Below are positions 24,563-28,755 of a stretch of 28,755 nucleotides of DNA, piece by piece. Below the pieces are notes generated by a model. That model ran no database searches. It was not told the origin of the DNA and saw only the letters and a program-made list of their open reading frames with translations. Where the stretch lies: the NCBI GenBank assembly GCA_044349205.1, contig JBIKRJ010000006.1:1-28755 (forward strand), in the 5' to 3' direction. A program made the translations under genes and the position numbers. This DNA is from UBA9547 sp044349205 (GTDB lineage: Bacteria > Bacteroidota > Bacteroidia > Cytophagales > UBA9547). Every line of letters begins with the position of its first letter. Position 1 is the first letter of the stretch.

Positions 24563-24931
24563 ATGTTGGCTTTTGTGCGAAATATTTTCCTATGGTTTTC
24601 GTTCAGCTTGTTGCTGATGCACTCTCTGGTGCCCCACCATCACCAAGACCATATTAACTGCAACGAAACCCATATTTCGGCACCGCATACAGACGAAAAT
24701 CCGCTGGCGAAAATATTCCAAACCCAGCTTGGGGCGGGACATTTGGAAAATTTTTTTTCGGATAATACCCAACCCACATCACTTACTTTATTTATTCAAA
24801 CCAGTAGCCAAAGACTAGCTGCACTTACTTTTTGCATTTCAACTCAAAAAGAAATTATCCAAGATTTCAACTTCCACAATCCCCTTCTCGAACAGCAATT
24901 GCAGCTTAGGGCGCCGCCCATGTTTTCGTAA
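24563..24931 (+). CDS. Small secreted His-rich protein heading the metal-efflux operon
   Basis: A 122-residue protein with no assigned function. The N-terminal hydrophobic stretch (residues 8-23, IFLWFSFSLLLMHSLV) looks like a signal peptide or anchor. It is followed by a His/Cys-containing stretch with H25, H26, H27, H30, C33, H37 and H42 (HHHQDHINCNETH), a plausible metal-binding segment. The middle is Thr/Gln-rich and the C-terminus ends LRAPPMFS; I recall short proteins with similar Leu-Arg-x-Pro-Pro ends opening Czc/Cus-type operons in Bacteroidota, but cannot confirm it here. The RND pump gene follows after 80 bp with no clear promoter in between. A periplasmic metal-sensing or metal-delivery role is inferred from composition and position. 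Confidence 0.75.
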   Translation: MLAFVRNIFLWFSFSLLLMHSLVPHHHQDHINCNETHISAPHTDENPLAKIFQTQLGAGHLENFFSDNTQPTSLTLFIQTSSQRLAALTFCISTQKEIIQDFNFHNPLLEQQLQLRAPPMFS

Positions 24932-25011
24932 CCAACGGCTATATGGCTTGGTTTGCCATGCTGCACTGAAAACAAAAGACAGTCTTTTACCCTAAAAATT
25001 TATAAAAGGGA

Positions 25012-28000
25012 ATGTTCGACAAGATTATTCATTTTTCTATACACAACAAGCTCATAGTGTTTGGCGCCATATTGGGACTAATCACAGCCGGAATTTTCGC
25101 GCTCAAAGATTTGCCTTTGGACGCTGTGCCCGATGTAACCAACAACCAAGTTTTGGTCATTACCCAAGATGCTACCCTTGGTACGCAAGAAATGGAACGC
25201 TCGGTAACGGCGCCTTTGGAAGCGGTACTACTCAGTTTGCCAGGAGTCATGGAGGTGCGCTCCATTTCTCGCTCGGGCATTTCAGTTATCACAGTGGTGT
25301 TTAGCGATGCCACCAATATTTACACCGCCAGGCAATTGGTAGCCGAAAAACTAGCGACCCAAAAGGATAGAATATCCAAATCCAATTCTGAACTAGGGCC
25401 CCTAACCACTGGCTTGGGCGAGTTTTACCAATACTATTTCAAAATCAAACCTGGTTACGAAGGCAAATACTCGCTGAACGAATTGCGCACGCTGCAAGAC
25501 TGGGTGGTAAAACGGAGGTTGTATGGCATAAAAGGAGTAGTGGAAATAAGCAGCTACGGCGGGCATTTGAAACAATTTGAAGTGGCGCTTAGTCCCGAAA
25601 AACTAAAGGCAATGAACCTTTCAATCTCGGAAGTATTTACCGCCTTGCAACACCAACACGAAAATACAGGTGCCGCCTACATCGAAAAAAACAGGCAAGC
25701 CTATTTTATTCGGGGCGAAGGCATGGCAAGCTCTATACAGGAATTGGAAAAATTGATGGTGACCTACCGCGATGGACTGCCCGTTTTTTTGCGCGATGTT
25801 GCCAAGGTGCACATTGGCCATGCTGTGCGCTTTGGGGCGCTAACCGCCAATGGTAATGGAGAAGTGGTAGGCGGGGTTGTGCTGCTTACCAAAGGAGAAA
25901 ATTCATACCAAGTAGTAAAAGGTGTAAAAAAACGGATCCAAGAAATCGAAAAAACATTGCCTGAAGGCATAAGCATCGAGTCCTTTATAGACCGTTCGCG
26001 CCTGATAGACAAAACCATACATACCGTTACAAAAAACCTAATAGAAGGCGGGCTTATTGTCATTTTTGTCTTGGTACTGGTACTCGGCAATCTTCGTGCG
26101 GGCCTTATTGTGGCCTCTGTAATACCGCTATCTATGTTGTTTGCAATCGTGATGATGCGGCTTTTTGGTGTTTCAGCCAACTTGATGAGTTTGGGCGCTA
26201 TCGATTTTGGATTGGTGGTGGACGGTGCCGTGATAATAGTCGAAGCAACACTACACCACCTGCATATAAGGCATGCTGGGCGCAGATTGTCCGAAAACGA
26301 AATGAACGAAGAAGTGTACGACTCTGCTTCCAAAATTCGGGGCTCTGCTTCTTTTGGCGAGTTTATCATCCTGATTGTGTACATACCTATTTTGGCGCTT
26401 GTAGGTGTGGAAGGAAAAATGTTTGGCCCTATGGCGCAAACGGTGATGTTTGCTATTATGGGGGCGCTAATTCTTTCTCTTACATGGGTACCAATGGCTT
26501 CTGCTTTTTTCTTGGGCAAAAAAATAAAGGTGGGCGAAAGCTATTCTGACCGTTTTTTCGAAAAACTAAAAAACAGTTATAAGCAGCTACTCCTTCTGCT
26601 TCTTCCCCGCAAAAAAACCATTCTTGGCATTTCAGTAGCGCTTTTGCTTCTCTCCTCGTGGTTATTCACACAGTTGGGAGGCGAGTTTATGCCCGAACTT
26701 GACGAAGGCGATTTTGCAATTGAAACACGCATTACACCTGGAAGTTCGCTTACTGAAATGATTGAAAGCACCACCAAAGCTGAACAAATCTTGAAGCAAT
26801 TTCCAGAAGTAAGCCAAGTAGTGTCGCGTATTGGTGCGCCCGAAATTCCCACCGACCCCATGCCCATGGAGGCCGGCGATGTGATTGTGTCGCTAAAAGA
26901 TAAAAGCGAATGGACAACGGCCTCTTCAACTCCCGAACTCATCGAAAAAATGGAACAAGCCTTGGCCGTGCTTCCAGGTGTGGCGTTCGATTTTATGTTT
27001 CCTATTCAAATGCGTTTCAACGAACTGCTAAGTGGAGTAAAAGCCGATGTAGCTGTAAAAATTTATGGCGATGACCTGTCGGTTCTTCAAAAAAAGGCAG
27101 AAGAAACATCCAATATTCTTCATGCAATTGAAGGAGTGCACGACTTGAAAATAGAGCAGACAAAAGGCTTACCGCAAATTTTGGTCAAATACAAAAGAGA
27201 CAACATTGCCCGATATGGCGTAAACATCAGCGAACTGAACATGACCTTGCGCACCGCATTTGCCGGAGAAAAAATTGGTGTAATGTACGAGGGTGACCGC
27301 TGGTTTGACCTTACACTACGCTTGGACAGCACCTACCGCCAAGACATCGAACAAATAAAACACCTATTCATTTCGCTGCCGAACGGACAAAAAGTGCCCT
27401 TTGAAGAAGTGGCAGACATCCAATACACCGAAGCCCCCATGCAAATTTCGCGCGAAACGGGAAAAAGACGCGTCTTTCTGAGTTTCAACGTACGAGGCAG
27501 GGATATGGAAAGCGTAGTGAAAGAAGCTCAACAAAAAATAGAGGAAGAGGTGAGTCTGCCTGCTGGATATTTCTTTGACTATGGCGGTCAGTTCCAAAAC
27601 CTCTCAGATGCAAAATCAAGACTAAGCATTATTGTGCCCATCACCTTGGGTATCATTTTGTTGTTGCTTTATATCATATTCCATTCGGTAAAAGAGGCAT
27701 TGTTGATTTTTACTGCTGTGCCATTTTCAGCCATTGGCGGCATTTTGGCACTTTGGCTTCGTGACATGCCTTTCAGCATTTCGGCAGGGGTTGGCTTTAT
27801 TGCCTTGTTTGGCGTAGCCGTATTGAATGGAATTGTACTCATAAGTTCGCTCAACCGTTTGGAAAAAGAAGGAGTTTGGCAATTGCGCGAACGAATCATG
27901 CAGGGCACAGGCAATAGGTTCCGTTCGGTGCTTATTACCGCTTTGGTGGCTTCCCTTGGTTTTTTGCCCATGGCCATCTCTACTTCAGCAGGCGCCGAAG

Positions 28001-28125
28001 TACAAAAACCTTTGGCTACGGTGGTCATCGGCGGACTCATTTCCTCCACACTCTTAACCTTGTTTGTCATTCCCATTCTATACGAGTGGATAAATAGTAG
28101 AAAAAATGAAAAATCATTGGCTTAA
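25012..28125 (+). CDS. czcA: CzcA-type heavy-metal RND efflux pump
   Basis: A 1037-residue inner-membrane proton/metal antiporter of the HME-RND family. The N-terminus (DKIIHFSIHNKLIVFGAILG, then LPLDAVPDVTNNQVLVIT) is typical. Membrane helix 4 contains GAIDFGLVVDGAVIIVE with the proton-relay residues D398, D404 and E411; this DFG..VDGA form is that of Co/Zn/Cd/Ni-type pumps rather than the Cu/Ag CusA type. Two periplasmic loops (about 35-335 and 560-870) and two sets of membrane helices (about 340-530 and 870-1025) make up the usual 12-helix layout. There is no C-terminal fused outer-membrane factor, unlike the longer CzcA-TolC fusions of some Bacteroidota. The adaptor gene overlaps its 3' end by 20 bp. 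Metal specificity is a family-level inference. Confidence 0.95.
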   Translation: MFDKIIHFSIHNKLIVFGAILGLITAGIFALKDLPLDAVPDVTNNQVLVITQDATLGTQEMERSVTAPLEAVLLSLPGVMEVRSISRSGISVITVVFSDATNIYTARQLVAEKLATQKDRISKSNSELGPLTTGLGEFYQYYFKIKPGYEGKYSLNELRTLQDWVVKRRLYGIKGVVEISSYGGHLKQFEVALSPEKLKAMNLSISEVFTALQHQHENTGAAYIEKNRQAYFIRGEGMASSIQELEKLMVTYRDGLPVFLRDVAKVHIGHAVRFGALTANGNGEVVGGVVLLTKGENSYQVVKGVKKRIQEIEKTLPEGISIESFIDRSRLIDKTIHTVTKNLIEGGLIVIFVLVLVLGNLRAGLIVASVIPLSMLFAIVMMRLFGVSANLMSLGAIDFGLVVDGAVIIVEATLHHLHIRHAGRRLSENEMNEEVYDSASKIRGSASFGEFIILIVYIPILALVGVEGKMFGPMAQTVMFAIMGALILSLTWVPMASAFFLGKKIKVGESYSDRFFEKLKNSYKQLLLLLLPRKKTILGISVALLLLSSWLFTQLGGEFMPELDEGDFAIETRITPGSSLTEMIESTTKAEQILKQFPEVSQVVSRIGAPEIPTDPMPMEAGDVIVSLKDKSEWTTASSTPELIEKMEQALAVLPGVAFDFMFPIQMRFNELLSGVKADVAVKIYGDDLSVLQKKAEETSNILHAIEGVHDLKIEQTKGLPQILVKYKRDNIARYGVNISELNMTLRTAFAGEKIGVMYEGDRWFDLTLRLDSTYRQDIEQIKHLFISLPNGQKVPFEEVADIQYTEAPMQISRETGKRRVFLSFNVRGRDMESVVKEAQQKIEEEVSLPAGYFFDYGGQFQNLSDAKSRLSIIVPITLGIILLLLYIIFHSVKEALLIFTAVPFSAIGGILALWLRDMPFSISAGVGFIALFGVAVLNGIVLISSLNRLEKEGVWQLRERIMQGTGNRFRSVLITALVASLGFLPMAISTSAGAEVQKPLATVVIGGLISSTLLTLFVIPILYEWINSRKNEKSLA

Positions 28126-28755
28126 AAATCTTGCCTATATCACAATGTTTTCTGTGCTAGTGTCTTGCACCAGCAAAAATGAATCGTCTGAAAAGGTACA
28201 AAAAAACCTCGAAGAAATCGTTTCGCTCACTCCCGAACAAGCATCAAATGCCGGTATTGTATTGGACAGCTTGCGTAGCATTGCGATAGACGAAGAAGTG
28301 GCGGCCAATGGTATTGTAGAAGTTCCACCCCAACACCTGGCCTCGGTAAGTGTACCTATGGCGGGTTATGTAAACAAAAGCGAGGTACTGACAGGTCAGC
28401 ACGTACACAAAGGCGATGTGTTGGCAGATCTGCACCACCCCAGCTACATAGACTTGCAACAAGAACTAGCCAAAGAGACCAACAAACTATCTTTTGCAGA
28501 AGAAGAATACAGCCGCCAAAAAGAAATGCTTTCGGGCTATGTCACTGCCAAACGCGAATTTCAACAAGCCGAAACAAGCTACAAATCGCAAAAAGCTACT
28601 GTAAAAGCGCTGGAAGAAAAAGTAAAATTGCTTGGACTTTTTGCTGAAAAAGTAAAACAAGGGGAAATTTATTCACATATTCAACTCCGATCTCCTATAG
28701 ACGGATATGTCAAATCTTCTGCAGCTTCTATAGGCAAGTTTGCCACGCCCGAAAT
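28106..28755 (+). CDS. czcB: CzcB-type periplasmic adaptor (membrane fusion protein), 3' end cut
   Basis: The first 216 codons of an efflux adaptor. The lipoprotein signal MKNHWLKNLAYITMFSVLVSC puts Cys21 at the lipidation site. Next come SLTPEQASNAGIVLDSL, a family opening, and the first lipoyl half (VSVPMAGYVNKSEVLTGQHV, then KGDVLADLHHP). An alpha-hairpin coiled coil (about 120-185) follows, then the second lipoyl half begins (YSHIQLRSPIDGYVKSS) before the window ends. The start overlaps czcA by 20 bp, so the genes are coupled. It would link the CzcA pump to an outer-membrane channel. The beta-barrel and membrane-proximal domains lie beyond the edge. Confidence 0.93.
   Translation, partial: MKNHWLKNLAYITMFSVLVSCTSKNESSEKVQKNLEEIVSLTPEQASNAGIVLDSLRSIAIDEEVAANGIVEVPPQHLASVSVPMAGYVNKSEVLTGQHVHKGDVLADLHHPSYIDLQQELAKETNKLSFAEEEYSRQKEMLSGYVTAKREFQQAETSYKSQKATVKALEEKVKLLGLFAEKVKQGEIYSHIQLRSPIDGYVKSSAASIGKFATPE

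Noticed and set aside
25764..26519. A 251-codon open frame antisense to czcA
   Set aside because: It lies wholly inside the well-supported czcA gene on the opposite strand, is rich in Ser/Thr/Ile/Pro as expected of a reverse-frame shadow, and has no recognisable domain.

Overview
This window reads as a chromosomal segment of a Bacteroidota bacterium, perhaps Cytophagales-like, though I cannot place it more finely. The evidence is: Bacteroidota-type promoters (-7 consensus TAnnTTTG, sometimes with TTTG 19 bp upstream) in front of many genes; almost no Shine-Dalgarno sequences; an enlarged NusB of about 390 residues; a BY-kinase/Wza export pair of the Bacteroidota type; and a heavy-metal RND operon opened by a small His-rich protein. 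Most of the window is core housekeeping material. I found no integrase, transposase, CRISPR array, toxin-antitoxin pair or phage genes.

Layout. 1-6013 (minus strand): the 5' five-sixths of carB with its own promoter, preceded by a tight, AT-rich three-gene unit (small unknown protein, Wza-like lipoprotein, Wzc-like tyrosine kinase). 6085-9489: phoH (minus) diverges from a SAM-hydrolase (DUF62) family gene and an S41 carboxyl-terminal protease (plus). 9509-14819 (minus): an orphan OmpR-type response regulator, leucyl aminopeptidase (own promoter), then pdxA-kup (own promoter). 14896-19294 (plus): a DUF885 lipoprotein peptidase and a large AsmA-like protein. 19351-19422: tRNA-Arg(CCT) with a clear promoter, followed by about 290 bp without genes. 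19709-21541: rnhB and a secreted family-3 glycosidase, divergent from overlapping promoters. 21616-24499: nusB and purH, divergent. 24563 to the end: a metal-efflux operon (small His-rich secreted protein, CzcA-type RND pump, CzcB-type adaptor cut by the window edge).

How the genes work together. The Wza-like lipoprotein and the tyrosine kinase would form a capsule/exopolysaccharide export and chain-length control module, but no glycosyltransferases are present here. The last operon would move divalent metal out of the periplasm; its outer-membrane channel gene is not in view and may lie past 28755. carB and purH belong to pyrimidine/arginine and purine synthesis, pdxA to vitamin B6 synthesis, kup to potassium uptake, and rnhB and nusB to genome and rRNA maintenance.

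No wholly new multi-gene system stands out. The points most worth a second look are a seven-copy hexanucleotide repeat coding a Tyr-Gly tail on the tyrosine kinase, a DUF62 protein that appears to have lost the family's Asp-Arg-His catalytic triad, an A-A mismatch in the acceptor stem of tRNA-Arg, an inverted repeat across the nusB promoter, and the small His-rich protein heading the metal operon. Several apparent upstream TTG starts fall inside promoter elements, so the starts given here are shorter than the longest open frames.
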